DNA of 64,000 bases from Rugalucina vietnamica (lineage: Eukaryota > Mollusca > Bivalvia > Lucinida > Lucinidae): contig OZ024869.1 in assembly GCA_964017185.1 (NCBI GenBank), forward strand, positions 8,330,501 to 8,394,500, written 5' to 3'. A program made the translations under genes and the position numbers. The notes beneath the pieces are model-generated. The model saw nothing but the letters and a program-made list of their open reading frames with translations. It was not told the DNA's origin and did not search any database. Below, in pieces: positions 1 through 13,400 of the stretch (within the stretch, counting starts at the first letter, position 1; the number at the start of each line of letters is the position of its first letter).

Positions 1-497
1 TGAGGTGAAAGGCAAACATCAGCATCGGTGTTTCTGTTCTATCATTATATTTCCATGAATGTTTTTACAAACGAATTTAGATTTAGAAAAAAAATGTGTT
101 TGACGTAATTTAATACTTCGTGCATATATCAAATTGACGCTTGATATACACATGGTGTATTCAAAATTCAAAATAAAATTGCAATTTGCTTCAAAATACA
201 CATGCGTAAAATATGATAGCATTCACACCCGTGTTATATGAATTAAATCCAGTTTGATTACTTTCAAACCGTTTGACCATGTTTGGTTTCGAAAATTGAT
301 ACAGGACTGTTTTCAACTGGATTGTTTTATATTTTTGGAAGTGGACATTATTTCAGTAAAAAATGAAAAATACGGCGTTCCCTTTTAGCTATTGCTTTAA
401 AGGTTTCAGCCAAAGTACATGTGTAATGCAATGTCCATCCAAACTATTCTGAATATTATTTTACGACGTGATCTGATAAATAAATAGACAGGAAGTG
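1..497. other. AT-rich sequence upstream of receptor exon 1
   Basis: No coding frame or repeat family is recognised here. An in-frame stop (477-479) lies upstream of the ATG at 498, so the exon 1 frame cannot extend back past it without splicing. No convincing TATA box or initiator is seen. The signal-peptide exon and the promoter may lie to the left of the window. Confidence 0.4.
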
Positions 498-915
498 ATG
501 GAATGTCGCGATAGTTTGGGAAATTTTACCGTATCAGTGTATAACATTTTGACATGTTCATTATGCTACACTTATCTATTTCCAAATTCCAATTTCAAAT
601 CTGTGGAGCATATAACAGACCATCCAGGACTGACAGCTGATACCGACGTAGTTTATCAACCAAATGTAAATGATGTACAGTCCTTGGAACCAATGTGCTC
701 AAAGCTTGGCGTTGATGACTGCGCTAGGTGGACAGACTGTTGCAAAGCTGCCGTGAAATGTTGTGAGAAACAAGCTTCTCAAAGAAGGTCAAATTATTCC
801 GGATCGCCGAGATGCCCGGCTACGTGGGATGGTTGGACTTGTTTTGACGATGCTGAAAATGGAACAACGGTGAAGACGAGCTGTCCTGGGTTCATTCAGT
901 ATGGAAGTTTAGAAG
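498..915 (+). CDS. receptor exon 1: N-terminus and most of the hormone-binding domain
   Basis: The frame from ATG 498 runs to a GTATGT donor at 916 and ends in phase 1. It contains CSKLGVDDCARWTDCC and CPATWDGWTC, the cysteine and tryptophan pattern of the class B hormone-receptor domain. The first 40 residues are only weakly hydrophobic and make a poor signal peptide. An alternative is that the exon starts at 619, after a possible AG acceptor (617-618), with the signal peptide encoded upstream of the window. The domain part is firm; the first 120 nt are not. Confidence 0.8.
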
Positions 916-1414
916 GTATGTCGGTTTTTGTATCCTAACAAGGACTAACAAGGGATGGTTCTTCGTCTCTGTAATGTGAAATACCATCTCTGTTTCTTGA
1001 TTATTAGATTTTCTTTGTGTTGTGCTCTTTCAAATGCATATTCTTCGCGGCGTATCAAGTCAAGAACCTAACGTGATTTCTGATTGTGGTTTCCATGTTG
1101 TTGAAGTGTATGCAAGTGTTCTTCTACTCGAACATTTACGGGATGACTTTTTGGATATTTGCTAGATATTTGAAATATATAAGTGAAAAATGAACTTACT
1201 GGCAAAAAAAGTTCAATTCACACAACAACGTCGGTATTATTAAATTTCATATTGGCAACTTGCATATGTACATGAATGTATGTTGCGAATTCCAGTACGC
1301 TTTATCATAAAAGACTTCCGAGGCGGCCCATAAAAAATATTGGTTTGCTGCGCTCCTACCTACCCATCATATTCGGCCCTACCCAAAAAAAAATTATGGC
1401 CGGTCTGGGCCATT

Positions 1415-1455
<41 letters not shown>

Positions 1456-4400
1456 AAAACAATGATTCAGTTTCAGATAAGTGTTCAAGATCTAATTAAA
1501 GCTTCAAACAATATTTTTTAAGTTTATATTTTAACCATACTCATATACTGATAAAGCAAAAATGCTTTTTTTTCTGGTTTACAAAATAATAATAATAATA
1601 AAATAAATAGTTAAATAGAATAAGTAAATAATTAATTAAATAAATAAATAATATACCTTCCTACCCGTTCTGAAATTAATGGCACAGTAATCAAAGAATC
1701 ATTGAAGGATTCTAAAGGATCTCAGTTTTAGGTACGAGGCATTAAGCCATTGTTTGAAACAATTGTAAAATCTGATACACGCCTTAAAGTACGCCCTATT
1801 GTTTTTCCTTTACAACGGTGGTAAATTTCGGCCCCGTGCGTTAGTAAAAAAATGAATTTTGGAATTTGCAATAGCAGATAAAGGCCCTGCAAAAAAGTAT
1901 AGCACAACTATTACATTCAAATTATATTTGTTGCCATGGCAACGCTTAGAAAATCATAGAAATAACACGCTTTGCAATTCTTGGTCCAGTATTTTTTTCA
2001 CCCTTTAACATCATTTTCAACTACCGGCCCACGCGACGAACAATTTCTTATTAATGAAATAATTATGAAGTATCACCCAAAGATATTGTATACAAAGTAT
2101 CATTTTGTTGCCGTGTGGGCCGGCACTTAAAAATATAAAAAATGTTCAGAAATTGTAAAAAATAGACCCAAAAGTGCAAAATGTGCTCTATCTATGGTTC
2201 TTCTGCGCGTTACCATAGTAACGCTTGTTTGATAAATGAAGAAATTGTTCTGGTTTTCAAAAAGAGGAGACATGTGGCTGTTTTTAGAGAAGTTTTCTCA
2301 CTTAAATTCCAAAATTTACTTTTAGCAAAATTTGAGTCCAAAAACAGGCGTTAAACACCCTAGGCCTTTGAGTCATTTAGAGCGGGTCTGTCTATTCCCA
2401 TACACCGGAAATTTTCAAACGATATTTATAAACTCCTTGCTTGGTACATCAAACTTTTATTTGTACAGGATGTTTCAAATGTTGCTTCCTATCGCTTTGA
2501 CTTGCGTCCCAGTCCGGCACTTGCTGCTACAGGGAGTGATATATTGTAAACTATACTTAAACATTGTTAGTCACGCCCGTGCACTCGCCGTGCATACTAC
2601 TGAACATGTGTATAAGACCACTTGCTCTCGTTTTTGATGCCCAATGTTGTAATCTAATGTGCTGTGCATAATGGGCCCACCAATGCATTCTTGATTTCAA
2701 TTAACATCTAGCAATTATGATACTATATTTTTTTTCCTATCAGCAAGCGTTCGAAAAGATGGGAATTGACAAGCCGGCTAATTCCAAACAGCCCTTGCCG
2801 TTGCCACAAAATCTGCATGTTTATATCACTTAAAGGATGAATTCTAGTAGGGACCTGGAAGGAAACTCGATGCTGTACGCATTTTCATCGTTCTATCTCC
2901 TGGAGAGACTAACTGAAGGGTAACAATACTGACAAAACAATTATTGGCAATTTCTGGTTTGTATTGGTTCAGCATTGTTTGGCAAGACTGCTGTAACAAA
3001 CCCTGTTTACGGATCTGTTGATAATATCGTGTTTTTACTATAAAATTGTTTAGATTCAATATATAGAGGATATTTGCTTTTTTTAGGTGAATACCAAATA
3101 TATTTCATCGAGTGAGTTGGAAACATCAGAATTTTCACGAGTGCGCAGCACGAGTGAAAATTTTTATGTTTTCAACTCACGAGATGAAATATATTTGGTA
3201 TTCACCGAAAGAAAGCAAATTTTCTTTTTCTTTTATACAATACACGGGCATTTTCCAATTCACAAGGCAGTCGGTGAAAATGCAAGAACCAAAAAGTTTT
3301 GAAAACACAAATAATTTTGGTACCACATTGTTCCTTACGTTCTAACTAAGAAAATGAATACCCACACTTTATGTTTTTGATGATGAATAACGGAGTTATA
3401 GGCGTTTGAATTTCTGAAGTGAGACACGTTTAATGACATCAAGTAAATGGAAACGTCAGAAGTATTCCAAAATCTACAGTGAAGATATAGGCTGATATCA
3501 GTCACTAGTGACTTTTGATATCAGTGAGATTTGATATCAGTGAAATTTCATATCAATGAAAATACCAATTTTATCAAGTTTTGATATACATTGGTTTTCA
3601 CTGTAAAGTATAAAATAAAATATATTATTTTATTCAAAGGTATGTTCACTTCTGTCTTCAAAAATATACAGCCGTTCGGAATCAGACGACCCATTCGTCC
3701 GGGTGACCCGGCTCGTTCGGAATTATCCGTCGAAGGTCTAGTAACTTGAAGTCATGTGATCGGTAGGGATGAACAATTAAACCACTCGTGTGATAAATAT
3801 TCGTTATTGGACTTTCTTTCAGTTGGCATAAAGTTAGGCAAAGACCGTCTCGTTTTCATTTTTTTTTAAATTTACCTTAGCTGTTCGGAAATACCCTAAT
3901 AATCCGCTCTATTTCGAAATGAAAAAAGGACCCTAATTTCCATTTTGATGGAACGGTGTAGGTACATGTATGTTGCCGTTTATTTACCAATTTTCCCTCT
4001 TAAATACAAGATTGAAGCTGTTGAACTGTCAAAGAAATTGTAAGCCAAGAAAACGAGGTCGAAATACACACGCATACTTTCATATCCTTCCAAAGGAAGA
4101 AAGATAGCATAAAAATCATTGACAATGCTTATGGCTTCTTAATTCAAAACAACGCCGAAGCTTGATAAAAATGAAGGGTATTTCATGATATTTTATGCAT
4201 ATCTACAATGTAAATAGGCGTGCATATCTACAATGTAAATAGGCGTAAAATAAAATAGCCTTGTTTCCACTAACATGCCGAAGACTGGGTTGAGTCGATA
4301 GGTCGGAAAATCTTTTTATTTTTCTTGTATTTTTTTTCTGGAAAAAGGGTTAAAAGGTAAAAAACTTGCTGAAATCAACCCGTAAGTACTGGAAACAAGC

Positions 4401-7400
4401 ATGCGATGACGTTTAAAGCCAGTAGGAAGATAAAAAAAAAAGTGAGTTGAACTAGTATTGTTGAAATTATCGTAGTTTTTAAATCATTGCTGCTTTCCAC
4501 TTTAAAATGTTGAGGGTCGGTCGGCATGAATATTTTTATTTTATTTTTATTTGCAATAAAAACTGCAGGGTCGGCGCAACAACTCGGTCGGGTTAGTGGA
4601 AACAGAACCGTATTTTCTACGGCCTTAGTGTATTATTGAAACAAGAATCTCTTTCTAGTTATTCTTGAGTTAATACCTTTATAGGCCTATACTTAAAACC
4701 AGTTTTGAAATGGACTATTCCGAAGTGGGTGTGCTCACTTCTGAATTATTGCAAAAAAGTGTATTTATTGAATTTTGACGAGTTTCAAAAGCTGATGTTT
4801 TGATATTATGTGGTCTCTGTAAAAATTAAAAGGTACTCATTTGTCTATATAGTGAGTTTTTGCTTTTCGAAATTTGGTTAAGAAGTACCTGAATCACCCT
4901 TGGACTACCAACTTCGAAATACGTCATAAGTCAGGAAGCAGTTTCATTAATTTAATAATGGCGTCCTTTCATGAAGCAGTTTCAATCATGGATTTATATT
5001 TAGTGATCATATTTCAGGAGTTATTCATGCTGTATCCTAATAATCATTGTATTAGGATGAAACGTATTCTATTATCAAAGCATTGCTACATAACATAGTG
5101 TCAAAGCAACTAGTTTTATTATTTTGGTTGACATTAAATCAATATGGGCTGGTCCATTTGAGACCCGTTACAACATTGCCTTCAATCGAAACGGGGTGTA
5201 AAGAAAAGAATGAACATGATTCGCTGCTTTCTGTTTCATAACTGTGTATCATAAATTTTACAAGGAAGGTCCAAATTGGTCATTTTGAAATTATAATGAA
5301 CAAACTCTAGTACATAGAATGTAGAAATTGAATTGTTTTATTCACTTGACATACCTGTAAAACGTGTTATTCACTATAATAGACTAATCCAAACTTCCAG
5401 CACACTTACTACCAATTATCAATGAAGGGTTGCTCCATTTGCTGCACAGGGGTGTAAACAAATGCTTCCGCATGCTTCCGTTGCTTTCTATTTTATAACT
5501 CATGTTCATTAATCTCCAATCACGAGAAAATGTCTTTTCAAAGACAACTTGTGAAAAAAATCTAGCATTTAGTATGTGGAACTATATGTAATTTAGTTTG
5601 TTTTCTTATTATACCTGTAAGTCAATAGAATGGGCAAATCCAATATTCCAAAAATAGATTGTCTTCCTAGCAATTTGGGTAAAATACATCACCAAGTATG
5701 GTGTACTGGAAGGGTCAAAATGACCGAAGTGGTAAACCGAGCTGTCCATGCCTATTTCGAAATAGACATGCACCCGCAAATATAGGGGTGCACCCACATA
5801 TTTAGATGTTCACCCCTATTTTAAGATAGAGGTTAACCCCTCGAATGCCGGTACACCGTCATAGATTGTGATTTTGTCTGGTAGTCCGTTTGATTGTGAC
5901 TGCTTGGTGGCACTGTTGAGTGTGACTCTTCCAGGTAGTCGTGTCTGTATTGTTGTGCGTTGGTATAATAAATATATTATGTATGTATCATATTAAATAC
6001 TATGTTATGTTCAGTTACATGCACTGTGTATGTGACATGTTATTTCACATATGTGGCGTTATGTTATGTTGCATATATAATGTTAGGTTACATATGTAAT
6101 ATTATGTTACATCTGTACGTTATGCCATTTTGACCCTTCCAGAACACCATAACTAAGATTTTGAGTGCGCCGTCTTAAATAGGGTAAAATACATCAATTA
6201 GTATGAGTCACTTCGTCCTAAGGTTAAGATTTCTGAATAAAAAAAGTTGAATTAAATAAATAATAATGAATAAATCATGAATCGCCAAACGTTGACCGAA
6301 ATATGCGGCATCGCCCATGCATCCGCAAATGGGGTCTTTTTAGCTATAATTAAATAAATATTACATCTTCATTAACCATAAGGTCGTAAGAAAAAGACGA
6401 GCTTCTTGACGCCTAAACACGTATATTGCGGGCATTTTGTTGAACATTGTAATTCAGAAATGGTGACCCAGTCCCGACATAACCACAGCTGTTGCGTTTG
6501 GTATCAAATCAGATAAATGCACAAGTGTGTATTATTGTACTCCATATAGCTACGTTTATACAGTTACATGTGAGTGACTAAATAAACAGACATGCACTGA
6601 ACAAACAAAAAGCTCTAAACACTTTTTAACGGTTGCCTTACTCCGTGTTTGAGAAATGGTGTGACAGTTGATAGAGGCCAAATCCAAAATAACAAATCAC
6701 GTCCAGTTTCGAATGATGTCTCTAAAGTCATTGATTGTTGAAAATGTTAGAACGCATGAAAATTAAAGTTGACCGCTATTAACCGCTGACCTACATGCGT
6801 CATGGTACTAATATCTCGGCGCTGTAGCTTATGTCACTTTAATTTGAATGCGTCGACGATGTCTCCGCTTTTTTTTTTTTTTTTTTTTTGTACCCAAGAG
6901 TTTATGGTTATTTTTATGACAACAATGAAACAACTCTACAGTCCGTGTTGCATGCGTTTCTGTCCTGACGATTAACTTGCCCACTACTATTTATTGCGCT
7001 CAACCTGACATTAATGTGGAATTGGCACTGTAAATTCAGAAACTTCATCTGTTGATTTTCGATGTGCAGACTGGGCATTTAGATATTCACATAACCAACT
7101 CGTAAACTTATAATGCATATAGTACAGTTTAGCCTTATTTCTGTGATGAGCATTTACGACAGATCAATTATCATTTTTTTTTAATTATTAACCAACAGTT
7201 ATACGTACAAAGAGTCCATACATGCTACTATTGAACCATTCTGTGTCTATTCAACATAAACTTATTGAAAATGAAGGGTAAACACACTGTCACAGAAAAA
7301 ATACAATGTATAAAACACACACTTAAACTGCTGACAACGTTAAAGCTCTCCCTTGTAGTCATTTTGATTGTGACTTTGTCTGGTAGTCCGTTTGATTGTG

Positions 7401-10400
7401 ACTGCTTGGTGGCACTGTTGAGTGTGACTCTTCCAGGTAGTCGTGTCTGTATTGTTGTACGTTGGTATAAGAAATACATTATGTATGTATCATATTAAAT
7501 GCTATGTTATGTTCAGTTACATGCACTGTGTTCTGTGACATGTTATTTCACATATGTGGCGTTATGTTATGTTGCATATATTATGTTACATATGTAATTT
7601 TATGTTACATCTGTAACGTTATGGTACATGCGTTATATAAGATGCATTACGTGGGATTATCAAAAAGTACGTGGACTTTTCCCATAACTTGACAACGATT
7701 CAGGCAAACATATTCAAATGTTAGCTGACGATAAACTTGCTTAAATCCACTACATTCTAAAAGTTTGGTTGATCTAAAGTGTTTTATTAGCGGTTGGTGA
7801 TGGTTTTACTTACCCCACCCACCCTATGGCGGAGCACGTCAGAAATGACGTTAAGCTTTGCATTGCAGTTTCGCATTTCATTTGCGTTTTCTTCAAAACG
7901 GTTTTGCAGATCACAGCCAAGCGTACCATGTGTCTTAAAGAATCCATAACAAAACAATTTATGCTTGCTCAATAATTACAGTGGACCGGTTATGCACCTA
8001 CGTTGTTTTGCTAAGGCATACATGTTTGCTTTTTCGGAACTTTTAAGCGATGTCTGAATTTCATGCAACACAGATCAACCGGCAACGTCCTGCAATTTGA
8101 AACAAATCCTAATTTTATAGTTGCCGGTAACACTTCACGGTACTTTGATTAAGCATTACAAATGAAACCTTGCATGCACGTTTGAACAAAAAGGACCAAA
8201 ATAGGTATCAAAATTCCTATCCGTCATTTAAAATGTTTTAACGTCTAAATCATAATGTTAAAAGTCAGCATTAATATGCCCAGTCCAAATTTATTCTCAA
8301 ATCAAGGCAATACATTAATAATTTTATACAGATTGGTAATTTAAACCATGCTCCAATAGTGGACAAATTTTTTAAGATACTTTGAGCAGTAAACCTGTAA
8401 AAATCCGTAGCCCTAAAAAGGGCTTTTTGTGGTTCAAAATCAGTGGTTTTGCGTCGACGTCACTGACGTGATCGGTGTGCTCCAGGATGGCGAAAGTGGG
8501 TGTTTTCATTTCAAAATAATTTTGTAACGGATGAAGGGATTGTAATAAAAATTTGCACACTAATGCATATTACATGGGTCCATGTGGATTGAAAGTTTGA
8601 GTAGAGTTGAGTCATATAATAAGAAGTTATGGGAAAAGTCCACGTAATTTTTGATAACCCCTCGTATGTTACGTGTTTTGCTACAAGCATAACGCTATGT
8701 TGCATAACGGGTGCTGATTCGTTCATATTGTTACATATGTTACGTTTTGATACATTATGTTACATACATTACATAACTTATGTCACACACGTTATGTCAC
8801 ATACGTTACTTCCGTTTATAATGTATTCAATACTGAGATTTATCAAGATATCATAGATTTGACTATAACAACACTGTCTGTTTTGTGTGTATCTTTGATG
8901 AGCTACGCTATTTCAGAATGTATGAAAATTCTTAAGATGCAACGACACCACATATGTGAATGAGAGCATGAGAGAGTGCATATATATATATATATATAAG
9001 TGAAACATGTATTGTTTTAATATTGAATTAATTGTTTACACCATTATGCCATAAATAGCTAGCTATGTTAATTTATTTAGGGGAGGGCTATCTAATGTTT
9101 ATTTTTGCAAAATTATGTTTACTCCTAAAGATCTTACACGCACAAATATGTTACATACATTGCGTTATGTTACATATTTTACACTATGTAACATATGATA
9201 AACTTTGTTACATGCTATGTTTTATATGTTTTGTAATGTTGCATATGTTACATATGTTACGTTATATATGTTACGTATGTATCATACGTAACATACGTAC
9301 ATATGTAACATAATGTTGCATGATATTTACATTGATTAACTATGCGCAATGTCGAGAATATATCATACGATTCGTCGACAACGATAAAAATAACTAGTAT
9401 AGATAATGAAAATAAATTGTAAAATCGTGAGGTCATTTCAAAATCAATGGAAACCTGATATTAAAGACGTCTTTTCTTCAAACACTTCAGAAAGTATGTT
9501 TACTCTTTAAATCTTACACGCACAAATATGTTACATACACTGCGTTATGTTACAACTTTTACAGTATGTAACATATGATTAGCTTTGTAACAAGCTCATT
9601 ACATATGTTTTGTAATGTTGCATATATTACATATAATACGTTATATGTTACGTTTGTAATGTACGTAACATACGTACATATATATATGTTACATATGTTG
9701 CATGGCGTGCATATTATGTTATGTAGTACAATGTTATATATGTTGTTTTATGTCACATACGTTACATTATGTTTCATATGTTTTGTTACAAATGTTACAT
9801 TGCTACAACATGTCGAGATTATGTCGAGAGAATATCGAGAAGCATGGCGGCTTCGAGTACAATCCACTTCTTCAAACGTAAATGCATGAAAAGGCATGTT
9901 TGATCGGCCACTCAATATTAGCATTAACTAAAATGAAACAAGGCCGTATATAACATGTAGCACATGTTATAGTTTTTCTTGTTATTTACGTCTTAGCAGA
10001 TTTATATTAAGAGCGGCTAAGAAAAATCACATTGTGTATATATACTCATCAAAAGAAGTTTTGCACCATTTAGATTTTTTCATATTTTTAAGTGACAGTT
10101 TAACTAATAAATTTTAAAGTTAGCTTTTTGAATTTGCACAGTCTGAAAGAGTTTGATAATGTGTGTGATAAGACCAAAAATTGTTGCGGAAACGATTTTA
10201 GGAAAAATTGAAAATCCCAATTTTCTGTAAATGCTGAAAATTGGAAAATCGAAAAACTTCCACAAAAAATGACACAGCATCAAGAACACATTTTTGTTTC
10301 CAAATTTACACACAAGAGCTCCAAAGCTAATGATTAAGCCTAAAAACAATTTTAAAAATCTCAAAATTTTAGTAAAAATCCATTTTTTGACAAAATTGCA

Positions 10401-13400
10401 ATTTTTGAGAAAAAATGATAAATATTGGAAAAAATGAGTAAAATCGAAATTCATTTCAATTTTTGATCACTATGAGATGTTTTGACACCAAAAATTGCCG
10501 CCTGTTTTCTTTCTGTTAAAGGCAATCTCATGTCAAAGATGTTGCATGAGTACTTTTTTGACATGCAGCTTTTTAAAAATTCTGAATTTGGATGGGTTGA
10601 AAACCAGTACCTTCAGTTAAACATTAATGGGTGATGCATGCTGTGTTTGTAAGACAAACAATCCATTTTATTGGAGAGATGAGTTACTAAGCTTTATCTG
10701 AGAATTTAAACAAAATCTCAAAAATCGTTATTTTTGGTCAATAATAGTGTTTTTGTCAAAAAAAAAATCAATTTTTAGTTTTTTGCTTTAAATGATTGCT
10801 TTCAGTATCCCGAATGAGGAGGTGAAACGAATTCTGGTTTGAAAGCCCAGAAATAAAGATGTGGGCTTTTTGCTGCATCCCAAATTTTGGTGTTTTCAAA
10901 AACAAGCATTTTTGCACATTTTTATTTAATCTTTTTAAGAAAAAAGATTGATTTGACATTTAGGAAGTCCAGCCCTTTAAGATGGTATCAAGTTTTAAAA
11001 GTTAATTTGAAAAATATCTATACTAGACATTATTTTAAAATGAGAAAAATATTAACTGGTGCAAAACTTCTTTTGATGAGTATAGTTTTATAGGTCTACA
11101 TACAAACCTGCTTCAGGGTCAAGGTGATTCTTCATGGACATGGACATCTCTAGCCAATCATAGCACGTTGCAAGTTTGGCACTGAATACCCCTTTTAATG
11201 GAGGCAACCGCCCTACAATGATTCAGGTCAAACGATATTTCTCATAAAATTTAATCATCTTGATACGTCGTCTACAGAAGCTGTAAAAGAATAGGATGTG
11301 CTAATAAAAGAAATTAACTGTAATGCAAAGTCTGAGTGCCAACATAACTTGTAATAATGTTTTATATTGTATTTGTCTACGAATCAGCTAAAGTGGTAGT
11401 AAATTGGAAGTCTTTATCAAATAGACCTACAAATATTGCATCTTCGTTTCAAGAACTGGGACAAAGTAAGTTTTAAAAAAGTGCATGAGCCGGAGTCCTT
11501 GTGATAAAAATATAATTGAGCCGCCGCATGGGAAAACCAACAATCTGCATAGGCGAAAACAAAGGCGCAGATCAGCTTCCCAGTAACTGCGAAGCTGATC
11601 AGCGCCTTTGTTTTCGCTACACGGATAGTACAATTCCTCTACTTTCTAAATCCAAAATTTCCAGGCTCTAACCAGCTTCTATGACTGTACAGACCGGTTT
11701 GTGTCAGACCTGGTTGGAACCCAAATTGTTGGGTTTCCCACGTAACAGTATCGGACTCTGGATCGACAGGTCCGCACACTGCTCTATCAAAAGAACGATT
11801 CAAAGCTAAGCTTGGTTTAATCTTGTAACGAAACGTGGTTTAAGAATTTAATTCATGCCACCGTGCATATATGCACTTTTTTACCACCTAGTTTATGTCA
11901 TTTATTGTATTCTCGGTTTTGATTAAATACCACAAGCCGACAGCAGCACAATGTGCTAGTGGGTTAAAGACACCAACACGTGACTCTTATGAGAGTTATC
12001 AATGGCGGAATCGAAATACTCATTTACAATGACAGTTTCCCTCACAAAAGTGTCTGATTGTGTTGCATTTAGATGTAAAAGCGCCTGATTCATTTGCGTA
12101 TTTGATACTTTAACTACCTCGAATAGACCAAAGGACGCAGAACTTCAGTATCTGTGTGGTTGGCTTAACATACATACTCCTTGAAGATGATCGTCTTTAC
12201 GTATCTACGAAAGAAAAGCTTTGCAAAATTTGAATATTGAAATACAGGATTTTATATCGATTATCGATATTCGGACACTTGGCGTTTTTGTGCTCAAAAT
12301 TGTACTAAAACAATCGTGCTCATCGCGAATGTCATGTTCTCAATGAAGTTGCTCATCTTCAACAATCTACCAAAGATAAACTAGAAATTTGAATATCGAC
12401 ATACAGGATTTAATTTCGATTTTCGATATTCGTACACCTGGCTGTCTTTATGCTCAAAATTGTAGTATAGCAAGCTCGAAACTCTTTCCATTGCAAATGT
12501 CATGTATTTCAGTATTAAAATTTTGCAATGTTTTTCTTAAGTACATGGGTGAGGATGAGCATCTTCACTGAGAACATTATATTCGCAATGAGCACGCTTG
12601 ATACGGTACAATTTTGAGCACAAAAACGCCAAGCGTCCGAATATCTAAAAACGAAAATCGAAATAAAAATCTGCTATTTCGATATTCAAATTTTGCGGTG
12701 TATTTCCTCGGTAGATGGGTGTAGATGATCATCTTCATCGAGAACGATATATTCGCAATGAGCGCGCTCGCTATGGTACAATTTTGAGCGCGAAAAAGCC
12801 TCATTGAGTTGGTTCTAACATGTACTCACAATCACTGTTTTGATAACAAAAAATAAATAAGAAAGATGTGTACCCATAACATCACAGTTTTGCTATATTT
12901 ATTTCATGGGCACGTGGTCCTGCTGCGACATGGAGTCTCGATGTTTTATTATACTGGTTCTTGAAACCACAACAGTGTAAAAGGTAAACACAATACCAAA
13001 CAAATTTTATGAGCTTCAAGTTGAAACTCAGTATTATTGGGATTTTATTGGATTTAATGGAAACCAGAAAAGCTGCATAGAATCAGACGGACGATTTGCA
13101 TATGAAACTACGACATGACGAAGTATTTTAAATGCCCAGAAAAAATGCTTTCAGTTTAAAATCATATTATGTTTTGCATATTTATGAGTTGTTTCTTGTG
13201 TTAGACAAGAATATAAATCATCAAATTCTAATCTGGCGCGATTACATATCCGTACTGTTTCTGAGAATTTCTCGAGTACATTATGTGTGCTTCATGAGTC
13301 GGTGTTATCTTTATACCATTTCTTACCCAATTACTCATTAGTTATAAATGGAATTTTAGTTACTTTACCATAATCATGATAATTATAAACAAAAGTCTTC

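Noticed and set aside
9065..9889. Tyr/Val/Cys-rich open frames in the TTACATA array
   Set aside because: The repeat lacks stops in one frame; composition artefact.
10104..10454. 116-residue minus-strand frame
   Set aside because: Lies within the T-rich interior of a mariner-like MITE; low-complexity Phe/Leu/Lys with no transposase motif.
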